Part shown: positions 27,027 to 40,089 of the stretch, piece after piece
Layout of the letters: each line of letters opens with the position of its first letter
Numbering within the stretch: position 1 is the stretch's first letter
DNA from: JBGSMX01 sp963790405
GTDB lineage: Bacteria > Actinomycetota > Coriobacteriia > Anaerosomatales > JAGXFU01
Assembly (NCBI GenBank): GCA_963790405.1
Contig: CAWBOJ010000003.1
Location: 620,001 to 684,000 of the forward strand
Direction: 5' to 3'
Length of the DNA: 64,000 nt
Program-made: the position numbers and the translations under genes
Notes under the pieces: generated by a model
Seen by the model: the letters and a program-made list of their open reading frames with translations, nothing else
What the model was told of the DNA's origin: nothing
Database searches by the model: none

Positions 27027-28232
27027 CTACCTTCCCGACTGTCGCTTCATGCGTGTCACGGCTTCGATCGTGACGGCCGCGATCAGCACGGTGCCGGTGA
27101 CGATGTACTTCACCGAGGACTCGAATGCGAGCAGGTTCATGCCGTTGGCGATCGAGCCGATCACCAACGCGCCGAGCAGGGCCGACCACACAGACCCTCG
27201 TCCGCCGAAGAGGCTCGTCCCGGCGATCACCGGTCCGGCGATTGCCATCAGCAGCAGGTCGCTGCCGCCCGATGATTGGTTCACCGCCATGAGCCGTGAA
27301 GCGCCGAGGATGCCACCGGCGGCCGCAAGGGTCGAGCCGAGCATGAAGACCAGAACACGCACGTTGTCGATCTTGATGCCGGCGCGCCTGGCAGCTTCGT
27401 CATTGCCGCCTACGGCGAAGATATGGCGACCGAAACGCGTACGCTCGGTCAGGTAGGCGAATCCGAGTGCCAGTCCGAAAACGATGCACACGACGAGCGG
27501 GAGACCTCGATCCTGATTGACGACGCAGACCAGCGCGAAGATCGCCGCTCCTATCATCGCAACGCGGAAGATCAGGCCGCGGATTGAGCCTGCTTGCAAC
27601 CCCGCTGCACGCCGTCGCGTGTGCCCGATCAAGCCGAAGACGAAGATCGCCGCGATGCCAAGGGCTGCGACGATCCACCCCACAACGGGGGAGAAGAACG
27701 TTCCCGTTAGGCCCAGGATGAGGTCATTGCTTATGTTGACGGTGCCCGTGCCGCCAAGCACGTAGAGCTGCAATCCGAGAAGCGCGAGCGAGCCCGCCAA
27801 CGTGACGACGAACGACGGGATTCTGAACCGCGTCACCATGAAGCCGTAGAACAACCCGATAACCATTCCGAGTCCCAAAGCAGCGCCAATTGCCAAGATT
27901 GGCGAGACGCCGCGCTGCACGTTGAGCACCGCCAGAACCGACGCGCAGAAGCCGCTGACGGCACCGACCGATAGGTCGATCTCGCCGAGCAACAATATGA
28001 GCACGACGCCGATCGAGATCGTGGCGACTGCGGACTGCTGCAGCATGAGGTTGGTGAGGTTGCCTGGGCTAAGGAAACGATCGTTCTGGTACTGGAAGAA
28101 CGTCCAGATTATCGCGACCATGAACAGCACGAGCAGAGGGCCAGCCTCGCCCTGCGCGAGCTTGCGGCCGATGTCTTGGAGCATCCCCTTCACGCCGGAT
28201 GCCGGTGCCGCACTCTGTTGGTCGACGCTCAT
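27027..28232 (-). CDS. Sugar ABC transporter permease (XylH/RbsC family)
   Basis: 401 residues, intact, with ten or more hydrophobic helices. Family hallmarks include NLTNLMLQQSAVATISIG, LLGEIDLSVGAVSGF, the cytoplasmic loop FGRHIFAVGGNDEAARRAGI and AGTSLFGGRGSVW. It is longer than RbsC, with an insertion near residues 190-240, as in XylH. The start overlaps the ATPase stop (ATGA), so it is the last gene of a three-gene operon read leftward. It forms the membrane channel for monosaccharide import. Confidence 0.92.
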   Translation of the reverse strand: MSVDQQSAAPASGVKGMLQDIGRKLAQGEAGPLLVLFMVAIIWTFFQYQNDRFLSPGNLTNLMLQQSAVATISIGVVLILLLGEIDLSVGAVSGFCASVLAVLNVQRGVSPILAIGAALGLGMVIGLFYGFMVTRFRIPSFVVTLAGSLALLGLQLYVLGGTGTVNISNDLILGLTGTFFSPVVGWIVAALGIAAIFVFGLIGHTRRRAAGLQAGSIRGLIFRVAMIGAAIFALVCVVNQDRGLPLVVCIVFGLALGFAYLTERTRFGRHIFAVGGNDEAARRAGIKIDNVRVLVFMLGSTLAAAGGILGASRLMAVNQSSGGSDLLLMAIAGPVIAGTSLFGGRGSVWSALLGALVIGSIANGMNLLAFESSVKYIVTGTVLIAAVTIEAVTRMKRQSGR

Positions 28233-29050
28233 GCGTCCCCCTCGTGCTCTGCGGACGAGGCGCCAAACTCCGCGCCAGTGATGGCACCGACGACGTCTTC
28301 CTTGCTGGCGCCGCGCACATCGAAGGTGGCGGCGCGCTGACCCAGGCGCAAGACAATGATTCGATCAGCGACTTCAAACACGTTCTCAAGGTTGTGGCTG
28401 ATGATCACGACACCAAGTCCGCGCTCACGCAGCGTGTGGATGAGGTTGAGGACCTGCTCGGTTTGCGAGACTCCCAAGGCAGCGGTCGGCTCGTCGAGCA
28501 GAACCACGCACGGCTCGCCAAGCAGCGATCGCGTTATTGCGACGGCCTGTCGCTGACCACCCGAGAGCGACCCCACATGGACGCGTACGTCCTGGATTGT
28601 CGTCACGGCGAGTGACTCGAGCAACTTCAGAGAGCTCTTCTCCATGGACGTCTCGTCTATGAAGTGGGCGGCTCTCGTCAGTGGAGACGAGAACAACTCG
28701 CGACCCAGATACAGGTTGGCGACTACGTCGAGGTTGTCGCATAGGGCAAGATCCTGGTAGACGGTGGCGATCCCCAGTGCAGTGGCATCCTGGGGGCTGG
28801 AGATCTTGACCGGTTTGCCGTTGAAGTAGAATTCACCTTCGTCGGGTGGCTGTACGCCGGCGATGGCCTTGATGAGAGTCGATTTGCCTGCCCCGTTGTC
28901 GCCGACAAGCGCGACAACCTCTCCGGCGTCGACCTCGAAGTCGACGCCGGAGAGGGCCTGGTTGGCGCCAAACGCCTTGCTCAAGCCCTTGAGCGAGAGC
29001 AAGTGCGACGTCACATCTGTCGCATGTGTGCTCGGAAGAGCAGTTGTCAC
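28229..29050 (-). CDS. Sugar ABC transporter ATPase, single-domain XylG/FrcA type
   Basis: 273 residues with one nucleotide-binding domain: Walker A VGDNGAGKSTLI, Q-loop TVYQDLALCDNLDV, signature SLSGGQRQ, Walker B VVLLDEPTAALGV and H-loop IISHN. Classic XylG/RbsA has two fused domains of about 500 residues; this is the short form that works as a homodimer. GTG 29050 overlaps the stop of the binding-protein gene (GTGA), and its own stop overlaps the permease start. Confidence 0.92.
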   Translation of the reverse strand: MTTALPSTHATDVTSHLLSLKGLSKAFGANQALSGVDFEVDAGEVVALVGDNGAGKSTLIKAIAGVQPPDEGEFYFNGKPVKISSPQDATALGIATVYQDLALCDNLDVVANLYLGRELFSSPLTRAAHFIDETSMEKSSLKLLESLAVTTIQDVRVHVGSLSGGQRQAVAITRSLLGEPCVVLLDEPTAALGVSQTEQVLNLIHTLRERGLGVVIISHNLENVFEVADRIIVLRLGQRAATFDVRGASKEDVVGAITGAEFGASSAEHEGDA

Positions 29051-30174
29051 TTGGTGAGTCCTACTGCTTCGCCAGCCGTTATGAGCTCTGGCGTGTTCAG
29101 AATCTCTTCGACCGACCAGAAACCGTCGGCAACCACCGTGTCTTTGATGTTCTCCTTGGTCACTGCAACGGGGGCCAGCAGAACTGAGGGGATGTCCCCA
29201 AAGCCATTGGCAACGCTGCTGAGCTCCATGCCCGAAGGAACGCCCGATCCGTCTACGAGACCGACGGCGAGTTCCGCAGCGGCATAAGCCTCGGCCTTGA
29301 TGGCCTTGTAGACGGTCATGTACTGCTCGCCCAGCAGAACGCGCTGGATACCGGCAAGCTCGGCGTCCTGACCGGTAGAAGGAATCGTGGTCGGGTCGAT
29401 TCCGGCGCCCTTCATTGCGGCGATGGCGCCACCGCACGTGCCGTCATTGGCACAGTAGACACCTACGAACCCGTCCGCACCGAGGGCCGTGATCGCTTGA
29501 TCCATCTCGGTCTGTGCTTGATCGGGGCTCCAGTCCGGCGTGTCGTACTCGACGCCGATCTCCACCTTGCCGTCGAGAACGCTGTGGGCGCCAGCCTTGA
29601 ACAGCGTGGCGTTGTTATCAGTGGGGGAGCCGTTGATCATCACTATGGTCCCACCCGCGTTGCCGTCTTCGGTCAACTTGTCGAGCAAGGCCTGTCCCTG
29701 CAGACTGCCTACCTTCTCATTGTCGAATGAGACGTAGTAGTCCACGGGCGCATCGAGGATCAGACGGTCGTAGCTGATCACGGGCACGCCTTGTTCCGCG
29801 GCCATGTCAACAATCGACGCAGCCGAAGCCGAGTCTACGGGGTCGAGTACGAGCACGTCCGCACCGTTGGTGAGAGCAGCTTCAGCTTGTGACTGCTGCT
29901 CGGTCGCATCCTGGTTGGCGTTGCTGTACAGAATCTCGATGTCGGGGTTGAGCTCGGCGACTCGCTCTTCGAAGAGCGGCTTGTCCTGGGTCTCATAGCG
30001 GGCCGTTTTCGTCTCCGGAAGCAGGAGAGCGATTGTCATCGTCTCGGTAGTCGTTTCTTCCGTAGTCGTTTCTGTGGTGTCTGCTTCGTCGCTGCTGCAT
30101 CCCGTGATCCCCATAGTGGCGAACACTAGAAGCATCGCGAGCGCAACCAGCACGAACGTTCTCTTTCCCCTCAT
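29047..30174 (-). CDS. Sugar-binding lipoprotein of an ABC importer (xylose/ribose type)
   Basis: 375 residues. The lipoprotein signal MRGKRTFVLVALAMLLVFA ends in lipobox GITGC, followed by a Thr/Glu-rich tether. The periplasmic-binding fold of family 4 shows as TIALLLPETKTARYE, LVLDPVDSASAASIVDMAAE, VPVISYDRLI and FVGVYCANDGTCGGAIAAMK. The D-R-L-I and N-D-G motifs match D-xylose-binding proteins best. GGAGGA precedes ATG 30174. It is the first gene of the operon; its upstream 230 bases hold the promoter region, but I see no convincing operator. Confidence 0.9.
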   Translation of the reverse strand: MRGKRTFVLVALAMLLVFATMGITGCSSDEADTTETTTEETTTETMTIALLLPETKTARYETQDKPLFEERVAELNPDIEILYSNANQDATEQQSQAEAALTNGADVLVLDPVDSASAASIVDMAAEQGVPVISYDRLILDAPVDYYVSFDNEKVGSLQGQALLDKLTEDGNAGGTIVMINGSPTDNNATLFKAGAHSVLDGKVEIGVEYDTPDWSPDQAQTEMDQAITALGADGFVGVYCANDGTCGGAIAAMKGAGIDPTTIPSTGQDAELAGIQRVLLGEQYMTVYKAIKAEAYAAAELAVGLVDGSGVPSGMELSSVANGFGDIPSVLLAPVAVTKENIKDTVVADGFWSVEEILNTPELITAGEAVGLTK

Positions 30175-30407
30175 AGTTCCTCCATTCGACCGTCTCGACC
30201 CGTCCCTGGGTCCCGTGCAGGTCATCTGGCGGCGTAGCTCGTCGCAGTCGGAGTACTTCCTTCTGCTGCCTGCCTTCTGCGCTCCGTCGACCTACAGACG
30301 TGTGCATACCACGTCCCAAGGAAAGATACCCATGTTCAGACAACATCATTCAGCCTTGCTCTATTCTGTAGTCGTCCGCATTCCGAGCATCTGAGGAGGC
30401 GTCTTCT

Positions 30408-31438
30408 GTGACCGATACTTGCCGAGGATTCGGCTCGGACAACCATTCCGGCGCACACCCGCGCATGCTCGAAGCGATGGCTGCCGCCAACGAGGGACAC
30501 TCGCCCGCCTACGGCGGCGACCCGTGGACGAAGCGCGCGGTCGCGCGCGTTCGTGAGCTGCTCGGCGACGACTGCGACGTGCACTTCACGCTCACCGGAA
30601 CCGGCGCCAACGTGGTCGCGCTCGGCTCGCTGTGCCGCGCGTACGACGCGGTCATCTGTCCCGAGACCGCGCACATCAACATCGACGAGTGCGGCGCGCC
30701 CGAGCACGTCGCGAACGTGAAGCTCGTGCCGGTGCCCACGCCCGACGGCAAGCTCACGCCCGAGCTCGTGCGACCGCACCTGACCGGCTTCGGCTTCGAG
30801 CATCACGCGCAGCCGCGAGCGATTTCGATCTCGCAGGCGAGCGAGTACGGCACCGTCTACTCGGCAGATGAGGTTCGTGCGCTTGCGGACCTCGCGCACG
30901 AGCACGGCATGGTGCTGCACATGGATGGCGCGCGACTCGCGAACGCGGCGGTGCACCTGGGCGTGCCCGTTCGCGAGTTCACGACGGACGCCGGCGTGGA
31001 CGCGCTGTGCTTCGGCGGCACCAAGAACGGCATGGTCATGGGCGAGGCGCTGGTGCTGTTCGGCGACGCGCGCACCGACGCGGTGCCCTATGTGCGCAAG
31101 CAGTCCTGCCAGCTCGCGAGCAAGATGCGCTTCATCACCGCGCAGTTCGACGCGATGCTCGAAGGCGGTCTGTGGCTCGAGCTGGCCGCACACGCCAACG
31201 AGATGGCGCGCCTGCTTGCCGAGAAGCTCGCGGTCGTGCCGGGCGTGCGGGTGACGCAGCGCGTGCAGGCCAACGAGGTCTTCGCCGTGCTTCCACACGA
31301 CGCGATCGAGCCGCTCCAGGAGCGAGTTCACGTTCTACACCTGGAACGAGGCCGCCGATGAGGTGCGGCTGGTCTGCTCGTGGGACACCGAGCCTGGCGA
31401 CATCGACGCGTTGGTGGCGCGGCTGGCGAGCTTCTCGG

Positions 31439-31452
<14 letters not shown>
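30408..31452 (+). CDS. ltaE: Low-specificity L-threonine aldolase (one frame break)
   Basis: PLP-dependent aldolase of fold type I. It shows GFGSDNHSGAHPRMLEAM at the N-terminus, YGGDPWTKRA, HMDGARLANAAV with the PLP-binding Asp, and the Schiff-base lysine in CFGGTKNGM. A break near 31325 (extra C) separates EPLQE from EFTFYTWNEAADEVRLVCSW; after repair the protein ends at 31452, overlapping the convergent sugar dehydrogenase by 14 bases. GAGGAGG precedes GTG 30408. It cleaves threonine or allo-threonine to glycine and acetaldehyde. Confidence 0.88.
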
Positions 31453-32730
<1,278 letters not shown>

Positions 32731-32887
32731 TCGTTTCCTCCATAGACCGTTCATCCGGCATGTAGTCAGTTCCAGGCGATAAACGGCGATATATGCAGTA
32801 TGGACGGAAGGCCCTGGTCACTTCCATGCGAAGTCTATCGAAGTACATTCCCCGGGGCGCACTGGTTTCGAAACGGAGAGCGGGACA

Positions 32888-35800
32888 ATGGGGACAACAT
32901 CTGCACTGGCATACGCCGATTACGCGGTGTTCTCTGAGCGGCATCGCTCTGTCTCATTCTTGCCACTCATGCACTCTCGCTGCGTCAGGCGGGACGACGC
33001 GATCGTCGCTGGGGCTGGCTTGGCAGCCGCGGCGGTGCTGCTCGTTCTTGCACACGGTACCTGAGATCTATCGTCGCCGGCGTCTCAGTAACGCCGCTCT
33101 CGTCGTGTGGCCCGCACTGCTTGTGCTGGTGTGGTGTGTCCTGCTGCAAGTTCCTGCGCGTCGGGCGAGGCTTCATGTCCAGCGCGTCGCCTCGGACGCG
33201 GCGTTCGTGCGGCTCTGGCTCTTGGCGGGGGCGCTGCTCGTCGTTGCGGAGTGCTCCGTTCGGTCTGGCCAGCGAGATCGCAGCCGTTCTGGTCGTCCTT
33301 CGCCTTGCTCGCCGTGCCGGACAGCTCCGCCATCTCGCGGACGCCTCCGAACGCACTCCGGCGAGTCGGCGAATCGAGGCCGTGCTCTGGCTCGCGTGTT
33401 CGGCATCGACCTACGCTCCCGGAGTCATTCTTGTGCTCCGGCGGGTCTCGCACGGTGTGCGATTTCTTCGTCGTCGTGCGCGTGCTCGCAGGCTTCCTCC
33501 TGGCGCTCCACTTCGGCGGCTACGCCGAGCGCGATGACGCAATCGGGTATTCCCGATGCGCCCCGGCGGTCGCTCAGCCTCGCTCGCGTTATGATCGGCA
33601 TCTTGTTCGCGGTCACGCTCGTCATGGGGCTCGTGATCACAGAGGCTGCCGGTCACCTAGGTGTCACCGCATCCTCGATCGACTTGACGCGGATGCCGGA
33701 GTGGCCGCCGCGGCTATCGATGGCGAGGAGGTGGCGCACTGAGGGCAAGTCTTCGATCTGGACACTCGGTCCTATCGAGTCGTGCAGTCCGCGCTCACGC
33801 GCGTTGCTCGTGGCAGAGCCGGTGTCACGTCGCCTATCTGATGCGCGATATCGACGCACCAGACCATCATCATCGCCGAGGGGATCCCGATCGACGACGA
33901 ACCCGATCTGCCCGGAACGGTCTACGTCGAGGCAAGCCCCGAACTCAGCATGGCTCTCAAGACGTACGAGCCATTCCGCGAGGGGCCGCTCGAGGACAAG
34001 TGGGGGAACTGGTACTCGTCGTTTGCGCCTGTCATCGACGCCGATACCGGTGAGAGTGTCGCGCTTCTCGGCCTGGATATGGATGTCGCCGTCGTCAGAT
34101 GCCGAGCGGGCCGAATATCGGCTCGTCGGGCTCGTGCTCGCCATGGCGATCAGCATGCTCGTGCACGGGTTCTACACGGTGTTGCAGATGACCCGGACCG
34201 CATCTTCTCTGCTTGCCGGTTCTGATAGGCGCTTCCGTCGAGTGTTCGAGTTCGGCCCCCGAAGCGATTCTTCGTTCTCGATGCGGATACCCTGGATGTC
34301 TTGGATGCGAACCCGTTTGCCGAGGAGCTTCTCGGCTACACGCACGAGCAGCTCGTCTCCTTGTGCATCGAGGACGTCTGCGAGCACGAGGGCACTTCGG
34401 CTCCGCTCAGGGAACTCGTCGAGAACGGAATGGACGCCAGAGTCGATCGCACATCTGTGTTCCTTGGCGAGGATGGGAGCAGGATCGAGGTCGAGGTGAC
34501 CGGCGTGCCAATCGATTACGAAGGCAGCTCGGCCCTCATGTTGTTCGCGCGCGATGTGGGCGAGCGTCGTGCAGCGGAACGAATGCTGGAGTTCCAGGCG
34601 GAGTTCAACGCCTTGATTACCGACATCTCGCGATCGTTCATCAACGTGACTTCTGAGAGTGTCGACGAGCAGATCTCGCGTGCATTGGGCCGAATCGGAC
34701 GTTTCGCGGAGGTCGATCGCGCCTACGTCTTCGAGCTTCGATGACGCGGATCACATGACCAACACGCACGAATGGCACGAAGAAGGGATTCCCGGTCGCA
34801 AGACCGCATTCCGCCGAGTGCCGACAGCGATGTATCCCAGCCTGACTTCACGGCTCATGGGAGGGCGCGACGTCTACGTCCCCGACACTCGCGATCTCGA
34901 CGCAATTGACCCAGGAGGAAAGGACCGCGCTGGAAGCCGCAGGCATCAAGTCGCTGCTCGTGGTGCCCATGACCGTCTCCGGGTACACGGTCGGCTTCAT
35001 GGGGTTCGACTCGATTCGATCGACCAAAGCGTGGTCGACCGAGACGATTGCGCTACTGAGCATCGTCGCCGACATCGTCGCGACCGCTCAGGCGCGTACG
35101 CAGGCCGAGAGTGAACTGCGCAAGCTGTCCAAGGCGATCGAGCAGAGTCCCGTGGCGGTCATCATCACCGACGCCGAAGGTGCGATCGAGTACGTCAATC
35201 CGAAGTTCACGCAGCTCAACGGCTACGAGCTCGAAGAGGCTGTCGGGCAGAACCCGCGCATCCTCAAGTCCGGTCTTACTCCCGACGGAGGTCTACAAGG
35301 ACCTGTGGGACACGGTCCTCGCAAGGCGGGGAGTGGTCGGGGCAGCTGGTGAACAAGCGCAAAGATGGCGCAGCAGTACTGGGCCTCGGCGACGATATCG
35401 GCGATGAGGCGCAGAGACGGCACTATCAGTCACTTCGTTGGCGGTCCAAGAGGACATCACGCTAGCAGCGCGAAGCCGAGGAGTCTTTGCGGGAAGCCAA
35501 GACGCAAGCCGAGTCCGCCAATCGCGCCAAGAGCGAGTTCCTTGCGACGATGAGCCACGAGATTCGCACGCCCGATGAACGCGATCATCGGAATGGCGGA
35601 GCTGCTGCACGACACCGAGCTGTGCGATCCAGCAGGCACGCTACGTCGAGATCTTCCAGCGGGCCGGCGAGTCGTTGCTCGAACTCATCAACTCGGTGCT
35701 CGACCTGTCGAAGATCGAAGCGGACAAGCTCGATCTCGAGCACGTGGCCTTCGACGTTCGCGAGATTGCCGAGATGGCCGGCGCTGTTGTGGGCATGCGC

Positions 35801-37455
35801 GCCGGCAGACAAGGGCGTTGAACTGCTCTACCGCGTTACGCCGGACGTGCCGGCCCGCGTCGTGGGCGACCCCGCTCGACTGCGCCAGGTGCTCATGAAC
35901 CTGCTGGGCAATGCGGTCAAGTTCACCGACCAGGGGCAGGTGCTCCTCACCATCTCGCGCGATCCCGACCGCGCGAACCCGGGCCACCTACTGTTCAGCG
36001 TCGCCGACACCGGGATAGGCATCGCCAGACGACAAACTCGATACGATCTTCGAGAGCTTCACGCAGGCTGACTCGTCGACGACTCGCAAGTTCGGGGGAA
36101 CCGGGCTCGGACTGACCATCTCGAAGCGCATCGTCGAGCTCATGGGTGGCGCGCATGTGGGTCGAGAGCACGGAAGGCGACGGCACAACGTTCCTGTTCT
36201 CGGTGCCGTTCGAGGTTGCCGAGGACACGGCGATCTGAACCAGCGGGCGAGTGCGGGACGAGCCTTGCGGGACTGCGCACGCTCGTCGTCGACGACAACG
36301 AGACGAATCGGCTCATCGTGTCCGAGATGGTGGCGTGCTGGGGTATCGACGCCGCGGAGGCGTCGAGCGCACCCGAAGGGCTCGAAGCTGCGCTAAGCCG
36401 CATCGGGCGAGGGCGACCGTTCGACATCATCGTGCTTGATCATCAGATGCCCGGGATGGACGGCTTCCAGTTCCTCGAGGCGCTGCGAGCCGACGAGACG
36501 TGATCGCCTCGAGTGCCGGTGGTCATGCTCTCCTCGGATGCGCACGGTCGCGACAGCGCTCGCGCCCGCCGACTTGGGTTGCTCGACTACCTGCTGAAGC
36601 CCGTGCGCCGGGGCGAGCTTGCGCGAAGCGCTCTGCCTGGCTGCGACATCGAGTTGGTCGCCCCCTGGAGCAGGTGTGAGCGAGGTGGCTGAAGTCACGG
36701 CGCCCCGTGGCGAGCCTCCTCGACGAACCGAAGACTCGAGGAGCTGCACCCTCGTACCGGATTCTGCTCGCCGAGGATACCGAGGACAACCGGTTCCTGA
36801 TTCGGCACTACCTGTCGAAGACGCCGCATGTCGTCCAAGAAGCGGTCGACGGGCAGGAGGCCCTAGACGCTGTGATGGGTGCTGCCGAGCCGTTCGACCT
36901 CGTACTCATGGATATGCAGATGCCGGTCATGGACGGCTACGAAGCCACGCGTCGCATCCGGGCGTGGGAGGCTGAGCACGGGCGTGCTCCGGTCTGTGTG
37001 GTGGCGCTCACGGCCTACGCCATGCAAGAGGAGATCGACCGAAGTCTCAGACGCCGGGTGCGACGGGCATCTCACCAAGCCCATCAAGAAGCGGACGCTT
37101 CTTGACGGCTATGGATCGAATACGCGAAGGGGGTCGACCACCGATGTCAGCTGAGTATGTCGCGCACGTCGAGCGCTCGTTGGAGAGCCTTATCCCGGTC
37201 TACCTACAGCGAAGGGCCAACGACGTGGTTGCGATCCGAGAAGCGATCGCCGCAGGCGATTTCGACAAGGCGCAGATTCTCGGACACAGCATGAAGGGCT
37301 CCGGCGGCGGATACGGATTCGATCACATCACCGAGTACGGAGCCAGGATCGAGGAGGCAGCGGCGGCACACGACGCAGCGGTCGTGCTCGACGCCACAAG
37401 ACTGCTCGCAGACTATCTCGATTGCGTCCAGATCATGATCGTTGACGACGAGTGA
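32888..37455 (+). CDS. Large hybrid histidine kinase: membrane-PAS-GAF-PAS-HisKA-HATPase-REC-REC-Hpt (frame-broken)
   Basis: About 1500 residues once at least a dozen frame changes are bridged. The N-terminus (from about 32888) has several hydrophobic helices. An extracytoplasmic part (SYRVVQSALTRVARGRAGV, ...DKWGNWYSSFAPVIDADTGE) and a last helix follow. Then come PAS (near 34230), GAF (near 34620-35090), PAS (near 35110), HisKA FLATMSHEIRTP (near 35540), HATPase NLLGNAVKFTD and DTGIGIA, REC1 LVVDDNETNR (36280), REC2 ILLAEDTEDNRF (36765) and Hpt LGHSMKGSGGGYGF (37275). The chain His-Asp-His is the BarA/ArcB-like phosphorelay. Stop TGA 37453-37455 overlaps the next start. A UGA lies in frame inside REC1 at 36501. 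The true start is uncertain. Confidence 0.8.
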
Positions 37456-40077
37456 CGGGGCACCGAGACATGGGTGAGCGCACGAGACTCGTACTGAGCA
37501 TCGACGACGATCCTGACATTCGGACGCTCCTGGCGGCGACGCTGGAAGCAGAAGGCGTATGCGTGCACTCGGTCGCGAGCGGGCCCGAGGGCATCGCGGC
37601 GTTCGACGAACTCGAGCCGGACTTGGTCTTGCTCGACGTCATGATGCCTGACATGGATGGCTACCAAGTCTGTGCCGAGCTGCAGAAACGTGAGCGCGCA
37701 GAGACAACGCCGGTGGTATTCCTCACCGCTCGCGGATCTGACCACGATCGGCAGCGCGCGTTTGCCTGTGGGGCGGTCGCCCATCTGACTAAGCCGTTCG
37801 ACCGCGACACGCTCGTCTCGGCAGTGCGGAAGCATCTGAAAACGACGCAGACCTGGAACGAGATCGCGGACGAAGCTCGTAGCTGGAGCGAGCGCATCGT
37901 ACCCGACGACTACGTGCGCTTCCGCGAGGCGTTGGCCGGCCAGTTCGACTCTGGCAGCGCCGAGCGAGGGGCGCTGATCTCCGCCGGACCGTCCCAGCTG
38001 TACGCGGCCGCAAACGCAGTCGGGCTGTCAGCGCAGATGATTGCCGAGGAGATTTCCGGCGCGCTCGGACTTGCATTCAAGCCGCGTCTCGATCCCGCGG
38101 CGGTCGTGATAGACGCGCTGCCGGTCGCGTTTTGTCGCAAGAACCTCGTGATACCGATGCTCGATCCCGGCGACCTACGAGTTTATGTGCTGTCGAACCC
38201 GTTCAACTGGGAGTTGCTGGAGCTGCTGGAGCATCGTGCGGCGGCCGACGGAATGGCGCTCAGCCTTGCCGTTGCCACGCCCGAGGCGATCTCGACCCTG
38301 TTCCGCTACGGCGGCTATGGAAGAGAGTGCCGAGCAACCACCGGAGTTCCTCGCCGAGCAGAATCTCGACGACATGGCCGTCTCGCCGGGTGATATCGAA
38401 GCTGCGCCCGTGGTCTTCATCGCTAACAACGTCATCCTGTCCGCGGTTCGCGACGGAGCAAGTGACATCCATTTGGAGCCCAAAGAGGACCACATGGAGA
38501 TCCGCTTCAGGATCGACGGTGAGATGCATGACATGCTCACGCTGAAGGCGGATACCGCAGCCATGTTGTTGTCTCGACTCAAGGCGCTCGCATCGATGGA
38601 TATCGCCGAGCGACGCAAGCCGCAGGATGGCTCGCTGGAGACCTACATCGGCGGCAAGCGCCTCAAGCTGCGACTGGCTACGACATCGGGACCGTACGGC
38701 GAGAGCATGGTCGTCCGACTTCTTGAGGTCAGTCAGAAACCGCGTGATCTCGAGGAACTGGGATTCACCGACAAACAGGCCCGCACGCTGTACGGGTTCG
38801 CCGAGCGGCCTCATGGCATGATCTTGATCGTTGGGCCGACCGGTTCGGGCAAGACCACAACAATCTACTCGACGCTGTCGAAGGTCGACACAGAGCGTCG
38901 CAGTCTGATGACGGTCGAGGACCCGGTCGAGTACATCATCCCGCGCGCCAACCATCAGCAAGTCAACGACAAGGCGGGAGTCACTTTCGAGAACCTGCTC
39001 AAGTCCTCGGTGCGCCAGGACCCCGACGTGCTGTTCCTGGGAGAGATCAGAGACCAGTTCTCGGCACGTACGGCACTGGACTTCGCCAGCACGGGTCACC
39101 TCACGGTCTCGACGCTGCACACGTCGAACTCGACCACGGCGGTCTTCCGCCTCGAGCGGCTCGGCGTCGACCGGGGGATCATGGCGGATGCGATCCTCGG
39201 AGTCGTTGCGCAGCGCCTCGTGAAACGGCTGTGCCCGGAATGCCGAGCGATCGAGCCGATCACGTCCGAGGAACGAGAGCGCCTGGCTGCCTTCACCACT
39301 GATATTCCCGCCACGGTGGCGCACCCCGTGGGCTGCGGGAAGTGTCGTGGCGGGTACCTCGGCAGAACGAGCGTGGCAGAGATCCTCGAGTTCGATGCGG
39401 AGGTAGCGCAGTGGCTGCGCGATGACGTATCGATCGCCGAGGTCCGGCAGATGCTGGCCGATCGCGGGGACTACCTCATAGCCAACAGTGTGCTGGACAA
39501 GGTGCGCGCGCATGAAGTCTCGGTTGAGGATGCATGGCGGGGGGTTCTTGTAGAGGAGCAAGCGCGCCCGCGTCTTGGCGCCACCTCATCTCTCGGAGCG
39601 CGGCAGAGTGCAGACGCGCCCTCCGGCGGCGACTCGAGTGATGAGACCCTCCTCGGCGAGACGGAGGCACGCAAGCACGACCCCGGCGAGAGCCTTATCG
39701 GCGCCGATGTGCCACGACGCATCCTTGTGGCCGACGACGACATTTCGACTCGCGAGTTGATCGGCAGGAGTCTGGAGTCAGGGGGATACGAGGTCACCTA
39801 TGCGGCTGACGGCATGGAGGCGCTCGAACTGCTCCGGCAGACCGATGTCGATCTGCTGCTCTCGGATGTGACGATGCCGCGCATGGACGGCATGAGTCTG
39901 GTAGAGGCGATGACGCGAGAGGGATTGGCGGTGCCTGTCATTCTGCTCACAGGAGTGAACGATGGTGAAATCGAGGCCAAGGCGCTGTCGGGGGGCGTGG
40001 CCGACTACGTAAGCAAGCCGGTCCGCAAAGACGTACTCTTGCTGAGGGTGGGTCGAGTGTTGCGCGACCGGAGATGA
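37452..40077 (+). CDS. Receiver-GspE/PilB ATPase-receiver fusion (one frame break)
   Basis: About 875 residues. An N-terminal REC (LSIDDDPDIRTLL, phospho-Asp in LVLLDVMMPD, Lys in LTKPFD) is followed by an MshEN/T2SSE N-domain (residues 150-290). The secretion ATPase has Walker A VGPTGSGKTTT, Walker B DVLFLGEIRD, His box TVSTLHTS and a CPEC/CGKC zinc motif. A linker and second REC follow (ILVADDDISTRELI, LLLSDVTMPR, VSKPVRKD). The frame breaks near 38317; removing one T joins FRYGG to MEESAEQ, so the domains form one chain. ATG 38317 could alternatively start a separate ATPase. GTG 37452 overlaps the kinase stop. It may drive pilus or secretion fibre assembly under phosphorelay control. Confidence 0.85.
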
Positions 40078-40089
40078 GAGGGGGGCGAC

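Noticed and set aside
36501..36503. In-frame UGA within REC1 of the hybrid kinase as selenocysteine
   Set aside because: The position is a loop with no Cys in receiver domains, no good hairpin follows, and the gene has many other errors; a base error is simpler.
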